Shown here: positions 43,667-53,853 of the stretch, piece after piece
Layout of the letters: every line of letters starts with the position of its first letter
How positions within the stretch are numbered: the first letter of the stretch is position 1
NCBI RefSeq assembly: GCF_019645875.1
Contig: NZ_CP081000.1
Location: 682,001-746,000, forward strand
Source: Mycolicibacterium senegalense
GTDB taxonomy: Bacteria; Actinomycetota; Actinomycetes; Mycobacteriales; Mycobacteriaceae
Direction of reading: 5' to 3'
Length of the DNA: 64,000 nt
Translations under genes and position numbers: made by a program
Notes under the pieces: generated by a model
The model's database searches: none
What the model saw: the letters and a program-made list of their open reading frames with translations, nothing else
Told to the model about the DNA's origin: nothing

Positions 43667-45007
43667 GTGCCCGAAATCGATCCGGCCGCCACCGCCTGGC
43701 TGCTTGCCAGCACCGCGCTGGTCCTGCTGATGACCCCCGGCCTCGCTATCTTCTACGGCGGCATGGTCCGCACCACCGGCGTGCTCAACATGATCATGAT
43801 GAGCTTCATCTCGATCCCGCTCGTCACGGTGGCCTGGCTGTTGGTCGGCTACACCCTGGCGTTCTCCGACGACGCGGGTAGTGGCTTCATCGGCGGCCTG
43901 CAGCACTTCGGCATGCTCGGCATCACGCCCAGCACCGCCCACGGTTCGGTGCCCGAGCTGCTGTTCGCCACGTTCCAGCTGACCTTCGCGATCATCACGG
44001 CCGCCCTGGTCAGCGGGGCCATCGCGGACCGCGCGAAGTTCGCCGCCTGGATGCTGTTCGTCCCGCTGTGGGCCGTCGCGGTGTACGCCGTCGTCGCGCA
44101 CTGGGTCTGGGGTCCGGGCGGCTGGCTGGCCGGCCTGGGCGTGCTGGACTACGCCGGCGGCCTCGTCGTCGAGATCGTCTCCGGCTCCTCTGCCCTGGCG
44201 TTGGCCCTGGTGCTGGGGCCCCGCATCGGTTTCAAGCAGGACGCGATGCGCCCGCACAACCTGCCCTTCGTGCTGCTCGGTGTCGGCCTGCTGTGGTTCG
44301 GCTGGTTCGGCTTCAACGCGGGCTCGGCATTGGCGGCCAACGGCACTGCCGCGGCGATCTTCCTCAACACCCTGGTCGCGGGCTGCTTGGGCATGCTCGG
44401 CTGGCTCACGGTCGAGCAGGTCCGCGATGGCAAGCCCACAACTTTCGGCGCGGCCTCCGGTGTGGTGGCCGGCCTGGTGGCGATCACCCCATCGTGCGGC
44501 ACGGTCAACACCCTCGGCGCGGTCGTGGTGGGTCTGGCCGCCGGCGTGGTGTGTTCCTTCGCCATCGGCCTGAAGTTCCGGTTCGGTTATGACGACTCGC
44601 TGGACGTGGTGGGAGTGCACTTCGTCGGCGGCGTGGTCGGCGTCCTGCTCATCGGCTTCCTGGCCACCGAGGTGATGACCCAGGGCCCGCAGGGCCTCTT
44701 CTACGGCGGCGGGCTGACCCAGCTGGGTAAGCAGCTGCTGGGCGCGATCGTGGTGGCGGCCTATGCCTTCACCGTCTCGTACGGGCTCGCCAAACTGATC
44801 GACCGGTTCATGGGGTTCCGGGTCAGCCCCGAGGACGAGACCACCGGCGTCGACTTCACCCAGCACGCCGAGTCCGCGTACGCCGAGGGAGTGCACGGGC
44901 ATCTGCCTCAGCGCCGGCCGGGCTTGTTCGGAACCTTGGGCCAGTTGGGTCAGTACGGCGACCGGGAACAACGCCCGGATCCGGCCGAAGAAGACAGCGC
45001 GGGATGA
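43667..45007 (+). CDS. amt: Ammonium transporter (Amt/MEP/Rh family)
   Basis: A 446-residue ammonium channel with about eleven transmembrane helices. Family marks: PGLAIFYGGMVRTTGVLNM near the N-terminus, the first pore His in VVAHWVWGPGGWLA, FVLLGVGLLWFGWFGFNAGSAL, and the second pore His in DVVGVHFVGGVVG. A soluble C-terminal tail of about 60 residues follows and may take PII-type control. GTG start at 43667 with AAGGAG seven bases before. No glnK or glnD follows, unlike the classical amt-glnK-glnD operon, so this is a solitary copy. Confidence 0.93.
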   Translation: MPEIDPAATAWLLASTALVLLMTPGLAIFYGGMVRTTGVLNMIMMSFISIPLVTVAWLLVGYTLAFSDDAGSGFIGGLQHFGMLGITPSTAHGSVPELLFATFQLTFAIITAALVSGAIADRAKFAAWMLFVPLWAVAVYAVVAHWVWGPGGWLAGLGVLDYAGGLVVEIVSGSSALALALVLGPRIGFKQDAMRPHNLPFVLLGVGLLWFGWFGFNAGSALAANGTAAAIFLNTLVAGCLGMLGWLTVEQVRDGKPTTFGAASGVVAGLVAITPSCGTVNTLGAVVVGLAAGVVCSFAIGLKFRFGYDDSLDVVGVHFVGGVVGVLLIGFLATEVMTQGPQGLFYGGGLTQLGKQLLGAIVVAAYAFTVSYGLAKLIDRFMGFRVSPEDETTGVDFTQHAESAYAEGVHGHLPQRRPGLFGTLGQLGQYGDREQRPDPAEEDSAG

Positions 45008-45228
45008 ACCGGGCGGCACTCTTTGTCGTAATGCCGAGTAGGGTCTAACTAACCGGCGCCGGCACGCACCATGCCGTCGCGGTCCGACCGGGATCTCAGC
45101 GCTGCAGCTAACGCGCGGAGGTGTAACGATCGAGCACGTTGCACCGATGAAGGTTCTAGTTGTCGGTTCGTGCGACATGTGTGCGCAATGGCGACAAACG
45201 CAGTGCAGCAAACACATTGGAGGACTCG

Positions 45229-46854
45229 GTGGACATCGTATTGGGTGTGGCGATGGCACCTACAACGGTCCGCATGGTGCTGGTCGAGGGGGAGAAAGCC
45301 GACGGGGTCACCGTCGATCACGACGTCTTCGACGTCACCGCCAATGAGGACTTGGCAACCACCAGTGCGGCCGATCAGGTGGTCGCTGCCATCCTCGGAA
45401 CCCAGGAGAGCGCCACCACGGGTGGGCACCATCTGAAGTCGGTCGGTGTCACGTGGACCGACCATTCGGACGCGTCGGCTCTGCGCGACGCCCTGTCCGT
45501 GCACGGCATCGACGACGTCATGCTGGTCTCCGAAAGTCATGCCGCCGCCGCGCTGGCCCAGGCCGTCGGCCGCGCCGTCGGCTACGACACCACCGCGCTG
45601 CTGTTCATCGACCGCGACGCCGCGACGCTGTCGGTGGTCAAGACCGACGACGGCTCGGTGGTCAAGGTGCTGAGCCGGTCCCTGCACAGCTCCGACGCGA
45701 TGGCCGTGCTCACCGAGATGGCCGCGGCCGTCGACGCTGCCGAATCCGCGCCCGACGGCATGTTCGTCCTCGGCGCCGGTGTCGACGTCGCCTCGGTCAA
45801 AGCCCATCTCGAGCCCCTGGTGTCGCTTCCCGTCAGCGCCCCGGACGAGCCGGAGATGGCGCTGGCCCGCGGCGCCGCACTGGCATCGGCCAACGCTCCG
45901 GCGTTCGAAGCCACCACGGTCGGTTTGGCCTACTCGCAAGATCCCGACGGGACGACCGCGGGCAGTGCCTACGCACTGGCGGGTCTGTCCACCCAGATGG
46001 CGCCGCTCGGTGCCGAGGCGATCGACGGCGTCGACCTCGTCGCCGACGAGATGCCGCTCGACGAGGAACGCAAGCCGTTCCTGCTCGTCGGGTCCGCGTT
46101 GACCTCGGTGTTCGTGGTTGGTGTTGTGGCCCTGGTCATCTCGCTTGCGGTGAGTATCCGGCCGACGGTCGATCAACGTCCATCCCCGGCGCAGGGCGCG
46201 GTGGCGCCGACCGCCCCGGCCAAGCTCCCGGCGCCCGCACCCGCGCCGGAAGCCCAGCCCGCGCAGCCGGCGGCCCCGCCCCCGGCCCCGCCGCCAGAGA
46301 CCATCAAGGCGCCCATCCCGGTGGTCCAGGAAGCGCCGGCGCCCGCACCGCAGGCCCCGCCGCGCACGGTCTACGTCGAGCAGCCCGCTGCCGCCCCACC
46401 GTCTGCGCCCGAGGCGCCCGCGCCGGCTCCGGAGGCTCCGCCGCCGGCCCCGGTTCCCGTGGCGCCTGCGCCGGCTCCGATCTACAACCCGCCGGCGCCG
46501 TACATCCCGCCGCTGGTCGTCTTGCCGCCTGCGCCGCGGCTGCCGAACATCTTCCGTCCGCCGTGGGAGCCGCGTGAGCAGGCGCCGCGATGGGATCCGC
46601 CGTCACGCCACGAACCGGAAAGCCCGCGGTGGCCTGGCTCAGGCTCAGATGACTGGAACCCGGGCCGGGGTGCGGGCGATTGGAATCCGGGCCGCGGATC
46701 CGGCGACTGGAACCCTGGGCGGTCCAGTGGCTCCGGTGACTGGAACCCCGGTGGTTCGAGTTCCGGTGATTGGAACCCCGGTCGGTCCGGTGGTTCACGC
46801 AGTGGCGGTGACGGCGGGGGCCTGTGGCCCTTCCCGTCATTCGGCGGCCACTGA
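45229..46854 (+). CDS. Single-pass membrane protein with degenerate actin/Hsp70-like domain and DWNPG repeats, paralogue B
   Basis: A 541-residue paralogue of the protein at 41874. Residues about 1-225: VDIVLGVAMAPTTVRMVLVEG, VGVTWTDHSDASALRDAL, TTALLFIDRDAATLSVV, and MFVLGAGVDVASVKAHLEPL with ALARGAALASA, an Hsp70-like end of domain. A transmembrane helix spans about 284-309. Outside is a long Ala/Pro segment and then five tandem DWNPGR-type repeats. GTG at 45229 is preceded by TTGGAGGA, a clear ribosome binding site; upstream frames lack one. Probable outside-facing tail; function unknown. Confidence 0.78.
   Translation: MDIVLGVAMAPTTVRMVLVEGEKADGVTVDHDVFDVTANEDLATTSAADQVVAAILGTQESATTGGHHLKSVGVTWTDHSDASALRDALSVHGIDDVMLVSESHAAAALAQAVGRAVGYDTTALLFIDRDAATLSVVKTDDGSVVKVLSRSLHSSDAMAVLTEMAAAVDAAESAPDGMFVLGAGVDVASVKAHLEPLVSLPVSAPDEPEMALARGAALASANAPAFEATTVGLAYSQDPDGTTAGSAYALAGLSTQMAPLGAEAIDGVDLVADEMPLDEERKPFLLVGSALTSVFVVGVVALVISLAVSIRPTVDQRPSPAQGAVAPTAPAKLPAPAPAPEAQPAQPAAPPPAPPPETIKAPIPVVQEAPAPAPQAPPRTVYVEQPAAAPPSAPEAPAPAPEAPPPAPVPVAPAPAPIYNPPAPYIPPLVVLPPAPRLPNIFRPPWEPREQAPRWDPPSRHEPESPRWPGSGSDDWNPGRGAGDWNPGRGSGDWNPGRSSGSGDWNPGGSSSGDWNPGRSGGSRSGGDGGGLWPFPSFGGH
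46651..46788 (+). repeat. Tandem DWNPG coding repeats
   Basis: Five copies of a unit encoding (G)DWNPGR or DWNPGG separated by Gly/Ser spacers, near the C-terminus of paralogue B. DNA copies differ at wobble positions (GACTGGAACCC, GATTGGAATCC), so the peptide is under selection rather than freshly duplicated. Confidence 0.85.
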
Positions 46855-46930
46855 AAACCGTTACCTGACGTTGGCCTGCCGCTCAGTGTCACGTAGCGGC
46901 TAGCTCATTATCGCGGCCTATCCAGGCAGT

Positions 46931-48262
46931 ATGCGATGCACCGTATTCGGTACCGGCTATCTGGGCGCGACACATGCCGCAGGGATGGCCGAGCTCGGCC
47001 ATGAGGTGATCGGGGTCGACATCGACCCGGGCAAGGTGGCCAAACTCGCCGCCGGTGACATCCCGTTCTACGAGCCTGGCCTGCGAAAGGTGTTGAACGA
47101 CAACCTGTCCGCCGGACGGCTGCGGTTCACCACCGACTACGACGAGGCCGCCGATTTCGCCGACGTGCATTTCCTCGGTGTCGGCACGCCACAGAAAAAG
47201 GGCGAATACAGCGCCGATCTGCGCCACGTGCACGCCGTGATCGACACCCTGGTGCCCCGGCTCCGCCGGCCCGCGGTGATCGTCGGCAAGTCCACCGTGC
47301 CGGTGGGCACCGCCGCGGACCTGGCCGAGCGGGCCCGCGCCCTGGCCCCGGTGGACGTGGACGTCGAGGTGGCCTGGAACCCCGAGTTCCTCCGCGAGGG
47401 GTACGCGGTGCACGACACGTTGCACCCGGACCGGATTGTGGTTGGTGTGCAGCGTGATTCGGCCCGCTCCGAATCCGCGGTCCGCGAGCTGTATGCCCCG
47501 ATGATCGCCGACGGGGTGCCGTTCCTGGTCACCGACCTGGAGACCGCCGAGCTGGTCAAGGTTTCGGCCAATGCGTTCCTGGCCACCAAGATCTCGTTCA
47601 TCAACGCGATCTCCGAAGTGTGTGAAGCCGTCGGCGCCGACGTCACCCTGCTGGCCGATGCGCTGGGCTACGACCCGCGGATCGGGCGGCGATTCCTCAA
47701 CGCCGGTCTGGGCTTTGGTGGCGGTTGCCTGCCCAAGGACATCCGGGCATTCATGGCCCGGGCCGGTGAGCTCGGCGCGAACCATGCGCTGACGTTCCTG
47801 CGTGAGGTCGACAGCATCAACATGCGCCGTCGCACCGCGATGGTGGAGCTGACCACCCGGGCCTGCGGCGGATCGCTGCTGGGCGCCAACATCGCCGTCC
47901 TGGGTGCGGCGTTCAAGCCCGAATCCGATGACGTGCGTGATTCGCCGGCGCTGAATGTCGCGGGCATGCTGCAGCTCAACGGCGCCGCGGTCAACGTGTA
48001 TGACCCCAAGGCGATGGACAACTCTCAGCGGGTGTTCCCGACGCTGAACTACTCCACCTCCGTCATCGAGGCCTGTGATCGGGCCGATGCGGTGTTGGTG
48101 CTCACCGAGTGGGCCGAGTTCGTCGACCTGGACCCGGCCGAACTGGCCGACATGGTGCGGGTCAAAGTCGTTGTGGACGGCCGCAATTGCCTGGACGCGC
48201 AGCGATGGCGCGATGCGGGTTGGCGCGTGTACGCGCTGGGGCGCCCAGTCGCCACTGTTTGA
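46931..48262 (+). CDS. udgA: UDP-glucose 6-dehydrogenase
   Basis: Oxidises UDP-glucose to UDP-glucuronate with NAD, a precursor for glycolipids and capsule sugars. 443 residues, the length remembered for Rv0322. N-terminal NAD fold CTVFGTGYLGATHAAGMAELG (first 25 residues), VGVGTPQKKG-like turn (written FLGVGTPQKKGEYS), substrate segment EVAWNPEFLREGYAVHDTLHPDR, and the catalytic Cys in GFGGGCLPKDIRAF. C-terminal FKPESDDVRDSPAL is the second Rossmann-domain mark. ATG at 46931. Confidence 0.94.
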   Translation: MRCTVFGTGYLGATHAAGMAELGHEVIGVDIDPGKVAKLAAGDIPFYEPGLRKVLNDNLSAGRLRFTTDYDEAADFADVHFLGVGTPQKKGEYSADLRHVHAVIDTLVPRLRRPAVIVGKSTVPVGTAADLAERARALAPVDVDVEVAWNPEFLREGYAVHDTLHPDRIVVGVQRDSARSESAVRELYAPMIADGVPFLVTDLETAELVKVSANAFLATKISFINAISEVCEAVGADVTLLADALGYDPRIGRRFLNAGLGFGGGCLPKDIRAFMARAGELGANHALTFLREVDSINMRRRTAMVELTTRACGGSLLGANIAVLGAAFKPESDDVRDSPALNVAGMLQLNGAAVNVYDPKAMDNSQRVFPTLNYSTSVIEACDRADAVLVLTEWAEFVDLDPAELADMVRVKVVVDGRNCLDAQRWRDAGWRVYALGRPVATV

Positions 48263-48300
48263 CGCTTGTAGAACAAATTTCGCGGTCGTAGGCTCGGGCC

Positions 48301-49611
48301 ATGCGGGAACGAATCCGGTGGCTGGCCCTGCACGGCGTGGTTCGAGGCATCTCTGCGTACGGCGTGCGCCGCGGGGATCCGCAGGCTCGGCTGATCGCCG
48401 ACCCCGCGGTGCGGGCCGACCCGGCTCCCTTCGCCGATGAGATGCGCCGGCGCGGGCCGATCGTGCGCGGCCGTGCGCTGCTGATGACCTTCGACTACGA
48501 CGTCGCCACCGACCTGCTGCGCTCTGACGACTTCCGGGTGTCGCGGCTCGGCGGGAACCTGCCGAAGCCGTTGCGGTGGGTGGCCGACAAGACCTACACC
48601 GGCGGGCTGCACCCCCTGCTGGCCCCGTCGCTGCTGGCCGTGGAGCCACCCGACCACACGCGCTACCGCAAGCTGGTCTCCTCGGTGTTCACCACCCGAG
48701 CGGTCTCCCGGCTGCGGGAACGGGTCCAGGAAACAGCCAACGAATTGCTGGATGCCATGGACGGCGGCGTGGTCGACATCGTCGAGCAGTACTGTGCCCT
48801 GCTGCCGGTCGCGGTGATCAGCGACATCCTCGGCGTGCCCGACGCTGATCGCTCCCAGATCCTTCGCTTCGGCGAGCTCGGCGCGCCGAGCCTCGACATC
48901 GGCCTGACCTGGCGGCAGTACCAGCAGGTGAACTCCGGCATCCACGGATTCGAGACCTGGCTGACCGATCACCTGCGCCAACTGCGGCGGAACCCCGGCG
49001 AGGACCTGCTCAGCCAGATCATCCAGGCTTCCGACGCCGGCGCGGCCGGGAAACCGCTCGACGAATCAGAACTGCGGGCCCTGGCGGGGCTCGTCCTGGC
49101 GGCGGGATTCGAGACGACGGTCAACCTGCTGGGCAACGGCATCCGCATGCTGCTGGACCATCCCGACCACCTGCAGACCCTGGCCTCTCGGCCCGACCTC
49201 TGGCCCAATGCCGTCGAGGAAATCCTGCGCCTGGACTCTCCGGTGCTGATGAGTGCACGGGTGGCCCGCGTGGACACGGAAGTGGCCGGAACGCAGGTGC
49301 AGGCCGACGAACTGGTCATCGTGCACCTCGCCGGGGCCAACCGCGACCCTGCGGTGTTCACCGACCCGCACCGCTTCGACATCGAACGAGACAACGCCGG
49401 GCGGCACCTGTCGTTCTCCGGAGGGCGACACTTCTGCCTCGGCGCTGCCCTGGCCCGAGCGGAAGGCCAGGTCGGCCTGCAGACCTTCTTCGAGCGTTTC
49501 CCCGACGCCCGGCCGGCCGGTCAGGGAAGCCGCCGCGAGACCCGAATCCTGCGCGGTTGGTCGACTCTGCCGATCGCGCTCGGGAAGGCACGCGCAGCGG
49601 TAAGTTCGTGA
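48301..49611 (+). CDS. Cytochrome P450 (CYP140-like)
   Basis: A 436-residue P450 monooxygenase. The I-helix oxygen motif is LAAGFETTVNLLG, the ExxR is EEILR, and the heme-binding loop is FSGGRHFCLGAALARAE with Cys at the expected position. The N-terminus IRWLALHGVVRGISAYGVRRGD resembles mycobacterial CYP140 as remembered; that subfamily call is tentative. It must receive electrons from a ferredoxin encoded elsewhere. The stop is one base before the GTG of the next gene, so they are co-translated. Confidence 0.9.
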   Translation: MRERIRWLALHGVVRGISAYGVRRGDPQARLIADPAVRADPAPFADEMRRRGPIVRGRALLMTFDYDVATDLLRSDDFRVSRLGGNLPKPLRWVADKTYTGGLHPLLAPSLLAVEPPDHTRYRKLVSSVFTTRAVSRLRERVQETANELLDAMDGGVVDIVEQYCALLPVAVISDILGVPDADRSQILRFGELGAPSLDIGLTWRQYQQVNSGIHGFETWLTDHLRQLRRNPGEDLLSQIIQASDAGAAGKPLDESELRALAGLVLAAGFETTVNLLGNGIRMLLDHPDHLQTLASRPDLWPNAVEEILRLDSPVLMSARVARVDTEVAGTQVQADELVIVHLAGANRDPAVFTDPHRFDIERDNAGRHLSFSGGRHFCLGAALARAEGQVGLQTFFERFPDARPAGQGSRRETRILRGWSTLPIALGKARAAVSS

Positions 49612-49612
49612 C

Positions 49613-50365
49613 GTGGACTTCCGAGCTGCTCTGCTCGACCAGACCCGTTCGTTCGGGGAGCTGATCGCCTCCAGCGATCCTGAGATGCCGGTGCCGACGT
49701 GCCCGGAGTGGACGCTCAAGCAACTGTTCCGTCATGTGGGGCGCGGAAACCGTTGGGCGGCACAGATTATCTCCGAGCGTCGGGTGTCACCGCTCGACCC
49801 GCGTGAGGTACATGAGGGCAAGCCGCCCGATGACGCCGAGGCCGCGATCGAGTGGCTCAACGCGGGTGCGGTCCAAATCCTCAAGGCGGTCGACCAGGTC
49901 GGCACCGACACCAGAGTGTGGACCTTCCTGGGCCCCAAACCGGGCGGATGGTGGATCCGGCGTCGGGTACACGAGGTGGCGGTGCACCACGCCGACGCCG
50001 CGCTGGCCCTGGGAACCACGTTCGACATTCCGGCCGACCTCGCCGCCGACGCGGTCAGTGAGTGGCTTGAGATCTCCACCGGCATGGCCAACAAGCGGCA
50101 CGGCGAACCCCTCGCGTCGGGTGCCAGCATCCATCTGCACGCCACCGACGAGGGGCTGGGGCCCACGGGGGAGTGGATGCTGGAGCACGACGAGGACGGG
50201 CTGGGGTGGTCACACAGTCATGGCAAGGGCACTGTCGCACTGAAGGGTCCGGTCGGTGACCTGTTGTTGGCCGTCACCCGGCGGCGCAGTGCGGGCGACC
50301 TCGGACTCGAAGTGTTCGGCGACACCGCGACCTGGGACGCCTGGCTCGACAACACACCGTTCTGA
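49613..50365 (+). CDS. TIGR03083/maleylpyruvate isomerase-type protein
   Basis: A 250-residue protein of the actinobacterial DinB-like four-helix bundle with a C-terminal beta domain. Family marks: VPTCPEWTLKQLFRHVGRGNRWAAQ (His in the first metal position, shown in part), RRRVHEVAVHHADAALALG (second His cluster) and SGASIHLHATDEG. Members probably use mycothiol or a metal; reaction unknown. GTG start at 49613 directly after the P450 stop. Another member of this family lies at 33096 in the window. Confidence 0.82.
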   Translation: MDFRAALLDQTRSFGELIASSDPEMPVPTCPEWTLKQLFRHVGRGNRWAAQIISERRVSPLDPREVHEGKPPDDAEAAIEWLNAGAVQILKAVDQVGTDTRVWTFLGPKPGGWWIRRRVHEVAVHHADAALALGTTFDIPADLAADAVSEWLEISTGMANKRHGEPLASGASIHLHATDEGLGPTGEWMLEHDEDGLGWSHSHGKGTVALKGPVGDLLLAVTRRRSAGDLGLEVFGDTATWDAWLDNTPF

Positions 50366-50383
50366 GTGGCGTACGTTGCGTTC

Positions 50384-50752
50384 ATGACCACATCCGAGAT
50401 CGCCACGGTTCTGGCCTGGCATGACGCGCTGAACGACAACGACATCGACACCCTGATCAAGCTGTCCAGCGATGACATCGAGGTAGGCGATGCCAGAGGT
50501 GCCGCCCAAGGGCACGCCGCCCTGCGTGATTGGGCCGCCTCCGTGGGCAAGACCGTGACGCCGGGGCGGATGTTCGTCCACGACGGCGTAGTCGTCGTCG
50601 AACAGACCGTTCTGAGCGCCGACGGGACGGCTCGCGCCGGGGCCGCCGCGTTCCGCGTGGTGCACGACCACGTCACCTCGGTGTTCCGCCACGACACCCT
50701 TTCTGCCGCTTTGGCCGCCACCGAACTCACCGAAGACGACCTGGCCGGCTGA
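50384..50752 (+). CDS. SnoaL/NTF2-like protein
   Basis: A 122-residue single NTF2-like domain: ATVLAWHDALNDNDIDTLIKL helix region (in part), the strand IEVGDARGAAQGHAALRDW and FVHDGVVVVEQTVL. The fold suits small-molecule binding or isomerisation. ATG at 50384 chosen over a frame extension of six codons. Last gene of the P450-containing operon, 18 bases after the previous stop. Substrate unknown. Confidence 0.8.
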   Translation: MTTSEIATVLAWHDALNDNDIDTLIKLSSDDIEVGDARGAAQGHAALRDWAASVGKTVTPGRMFVHDGVVVVEQTVLSADGTARAGAAAFRVVHDHVTSVFRHDTLSAALAATELTEDDLAG

Positions 50753-50758
50753 CCAGGC

Positions 50759-52861
50759 TCAGGGCAGCCCCGGCAACACCTTGTCGAGAGTGACCGGCAG
50801 CTCCCGGACCCGGACCCCGGTGGCGTGGTGTATGGCGTTGACCACCGCCGCCGCGGCGCCGACGATGCCGATCTCGCCCGCGCCGCGAGACCCCATCGGG
50901 TTCAGGTGTTCTTCGACCTCGTCGAGCCAGATCGCTTCGACGTGGGGGACGTCGGCGTGGGCGCTGATGTGATACGTGGCGAGATCCTGGGTGACGACAT
51001 GCCCGAACCGCGAGTCCCGGACGCTCTCCTCGTGCAGCGCCATGGACAGTCCCATCGTCATGCCACCGATCAGCTGGGATCGCAGTGTGCGCGCGTTGAT
51101 GGCCCGGCCCACTGAGAAGACCCCGAGCATGCGGGGGACCCGGATCTCGCCGGTGTCACGGTTGACGTGCGCCTCGACGAAGTGCGCGCCGAAGGACTGG
51201 ACCGTGAACTTCTCGGTGTCGGGGTTCTGCGGAGCCTCGGCCGTCGCTGTCACGCCGACGTGCGGATGGTCGCCGTGCTCGCGGCGAAACTGCTTGGCTG
51301 CAGCCACGATTGCCGATCCCCACGAGGTGATGCCGGACGAGCCGCCGGCCACCGATGCCTGCGGCAGTTCGGTGTCACCGATCTGCAGGTCGATCGCGGC
51401 TACATCGCATCCCAGGGCATCGGCGGCGATCTGGGCCAGCGCGGTCCAGGTGCCGGTGCCGATGTCCGCTGCGCCGATCTGCACGGTGTAGTGGCCCTGC
51501 CCGGTGTGGCTGATGCGGGCCGTGTTGCCTTCCATCGCCATACCGGGATATGTGGCCGCGGCCACCCCGGTGCCGATAAACCAGTTACCGGCAAGGTATT
51601 TGGCGGGCCGCGGATCGCGTGGATGCCAGCCGAAGCGTTCGGCGCCGACACGGAGACAGTCGATCAGGCGTCGGCTCGACCAGGGATTGCCTGTCTCGGG
51701 ATCGACCTCAGGTTCATTGCGGATCCGCAACTCGATGGGGTCGAGTTTGCAAGCCACCGCGAGCTCGTCCATTGCGACCTCGGCGGCGAACGTGCCGGGG
51801 CATTCGCCCGGAGCCCGCATCCAGAACGGGACGGGCACGTCGAGCGCGGCCAACCGGTGCGATGTGTGCCGGTTGGGGCTGGCGTACATCTTGCGGGAGG
51901 TGACGGCGGTCTGCTCGGCGAATTCCTTGACGGTGGAAGTCTGTTCGACGACGTCGTGTGCCAGGGCGACGAGGTGACCGCCCTGATCGGCGCCCAGTCG
52001 CAGGCGCTGGATGGTCGGGGTGCGATAGCCGACCAGCGAGAACATCTGTTGTCGGGTCAGTGCCAGCTTCACGGGTCGGCCGCCGGCGCGCTGGGCGGCG
52101 AGCAGGGCCAGGACATCATGCGCGTGCGGCGCGCCCTTGGAGCCGAACCCGCCGCCCACGTGCGGTGCGACCACCCGGAGTTGCTCGGGCCTCAGGTCCA
52201 GCAGCGGCGCCAGCGTCTTGCGTACCACGTGTACGCCCTGCGTCGAGTCGTACAGGGTCACCGAGGGTTCACCGTCGCGCATCGTCCAGTGTGCGATGCA
52301 AGCGTGCGGCTCCATCGGGTTGTTGTGCTCGATCGGTGTGCGGTAGGTCGCGTCGACGGTGACCTCGGCTGAGGTCAGGGCGGTTTCGACGTCGCCCTGA
52401 TCGGTGTCGGCGGGAAACGACGGATTGACCGACTCGGGCTTGTACAGGCCGCGGTGATCGGCGGTCAGCGCTACGTCGTGCGGCTCCTCGTGGTAATCCA
52501 CCCGCACCAGAGCGCTTGCCTCCCGGGCGATCTCAGCGGTTTCGGCCACCACGCCGCCGATGATCTGTCCGCGGAAGTGCACTTGATCGTCCTGAAGGAT
52601 CGTCAGCTCACCGTCGGAGGTGTCGGCCAGCTTGGGCGCGTCGAAGACGGTGAGCACGTCGAGCACCCCGTCGAGGGCGATGGCCGCGGTGGTGTCCATG
52701 GTGGTGACCCGGCCGCGTGCGATGGTGGCCTGGATCGCATGCAGATACGCGGGGTGCTCGACCTGCTGCTCGAATGCGTAGCGGGCGGTGCCGGTGACCT
52801 TCGCACGGCCGTCGGTGCGGGCCATCGGTAGGCCCATGGCATGCGGTTCGACGAGAGTCAT
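50759..52861 (-). CDS. paoC: Aldehyde oxidoreductase molybdenum-binding subunit (PaoC/XDH family)
   Basis: Catalytic subunit of a xanthine-dehydrogenase-family enzyme, 700 residues. It starts with [14 protein letters not shown], has [19 protein letters not shown] and [22 protein letters not shown] typical of molybdopterin-cytosine-dinucleotide-binding subunits, and the C-terminal [20 protein letters not shown] with the catalytic Glu (GAGEIG). The preceding subunits are encoded upstream with a four-base ATGA overlap. Homology to the E. coli PaoC (YagR) group rests on the companion subunit with an extra Fe-S cluster. Substrate probably aldehydes. Confidence 0.88.
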   Translation of the reverse strand: MTLVEPHAMGLPMARTDGRAKVTGTARYAFEQQVEHPAYLHAIQATIARGRVTTMDTTAAIALDGVLDVLTVFDAPKLADTSDGELTILQDDQVHFRGQIIGGVVAETAEIAREASALVRVDYHEEPHDVALTADHRGLYKPESVNPSFPADTDQGDVETALTSAEVTVDATYRTPIEHNNPMEPHACIAHWTMRDGEPSVTLYDSTQGVHVVRKTLAPLLDLRPEQLRVVAPHVGGGFGSKGAPHAHDVLALLAAQRAGGRPVKLALTRQQMFSLVGYRTPTIQRLRLGADQGGHLVALAHDVVEQTSTVKEFAEQTAVTSRKMYASPNRHTSHRLAALDVPVPFWMRAPGECPGTFAAEVAMDELAVACKLDPIELRIRNEPEVDPETGNPWSSRRLIDCLRVGAERFGWHPRDPRPAKYLAGNWFIGTGVAAATYPGMAMEGNTARISHTGQGHYTVQIGAADIGTGTWTALAQIAADALGCDVAAIDLQIGDTELPQASVAGGSSGITSWGSAIVAAAKQFRREHGDHPHVGVTATAEAPQNPDTEKFTVQSFGAHFVEAHVNRDTGEIRVPRMLGVFSVGRAINARTLRSQLIGGMTMGLSMALHEESVRDSRFGHVVTQDLATYHISAHADVPHVEAIWLDEVEEHLNPMGSRGAGEIGIVGAAAAVVNAIHHATGVRVRELPVTLDKVLPGLP

Positions 52862-53853
52862 GGCCGTCTCCGTTCGGTGAGCATGCGTAGTTGCGCGACC
52901 AGTGTGCGGCGGGCGAGGTCCACTTTGAACTCGTTTCCCGGCAGTGGTTCGGCCTGCTTGAGTTCGGCTTCAGCCGCTGCGTCGAAGGTCTCGGCCGAGG
53001 GCTGATCGCCGGTCAGTACGTGCTCGGCCCGCCGCGCCCGCCACGGCTTGTGTGCCACGCCGCCCAATGCGATTCGTGCCGACCCGATCTGGAATGTCGA
53101 GGTGAAGGTCAGCTCGGCGGCCACCGAGACCAGCGCGAACGCGTAGGAGGCGCGGTCACGCACCTTGCGGTAATCCGAGACCGCCCCACCGGGTGGCGGG
53201 GGCAGTTCGACTCCGGTGATCAGCTCACCGTGCCCCAACACGGTGTCCCGGACGGGTTCGTCACCCGGAAGCCGATAGAACTCGTCCACCGGGATGCGGC
53301 GTTCCCCGTCGCGAGTCCGCACCACGACCTGCGCGTCCAGGGCGCACATCGCCACTGCCATGTCCGAAGGGTGTACTGCCACGCAATGCGGCGATGCGCC
53401 GAAGATGGCGTGGTAGCGCACATAGCCGTCGAGCGCCGAGCAGCCGCTGCCCGGATCGCGCTTGTTGCACGGCGTGGTGACGTCCTGGAAGTACACGCAC
53501 CTGGTTCGCTGCAGCAGGTTCCCGGCCGTGGTGGCCGCGTTGCGTAATTGCCCGGACGCACCCGACAGCAGGGCCCGCGCCAGCATCGGGTAGTGCGACC
53601 GGATCACCGGGTCGGCCGCCAGATCGCTGTTGCGGACGTTGGCGCCGATGCGTACACCGCCGTCGTCGGTGACTGCGATCTCCGACAGATCGAGGTGGCT
53701 GACATCGACCAACAGATCAGGTTCTGTGACACCGAGTTTCATGTGATCGACGAGGTTGGTGCCGCCGGCGAGAAAGGCTCCGCGGGGGTGCTCGGCCAGC
53801 GCGGCCACCGCATCGGCGGGGCTCGTCGCGCGGTGGTAGTCGAATGGCCTCAT
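52858..53853 (-). CDS. paoB: Aldehyde oxidoreductase FAD subunit with extra Fe-S cluster (PaoB-like)
   Basis: A 331-residue FAD-binding subunit. The FAD loop is [15 protein letters not shown], and [22 protein letters not shown] follows. Four cysteines lie in [20 protein letters not shown] and [12 protein letters not shown], the arrangement that binds an additional [4Fe-4S] cluster in E. coli PaoB (YagS) and is absent from ordinary CoxM-type subunits. ATG at 53853 (MRPFDYHRA) selected; the next gene upstream overlaps by four bases. Confidence 0.88.
   Translation of the reverse strand: MRPFDYHRATSPADAVAALAEHPRGAFLAGGTNLVDHMKLGVTEPDLLVDVSHLDLSEIAVTDDGGVRIGANVRNSDLAADPVIRSHYPMLARALLSGASGQLRNAATTAGNLLQRTRCVYFQDVTTPCNKRDPGSGCSALDGYVRYHAIFGASPHCVAVHPSDMAVAMCALDAQVVVRTRDGERRIPVDEFYRLPGDEPVRDTVLGHGELITGVELPPPPGGAVSDYRKVRDRASYAFALVSVAAELTFTSTFQIGSARIALGGVAHKPWRARRAEHVLTGDQPSAETFDAAAEAELKQAEPLPGNEFKVDLARRTLVAQLRMLTERRRP

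Noticed and set aside
45008..45228. Riboswitch or small RNA upstream of paralogue B
   Set aside because: The 221-base gap shows no recognisable aptamer or stable hairpin with terminator.
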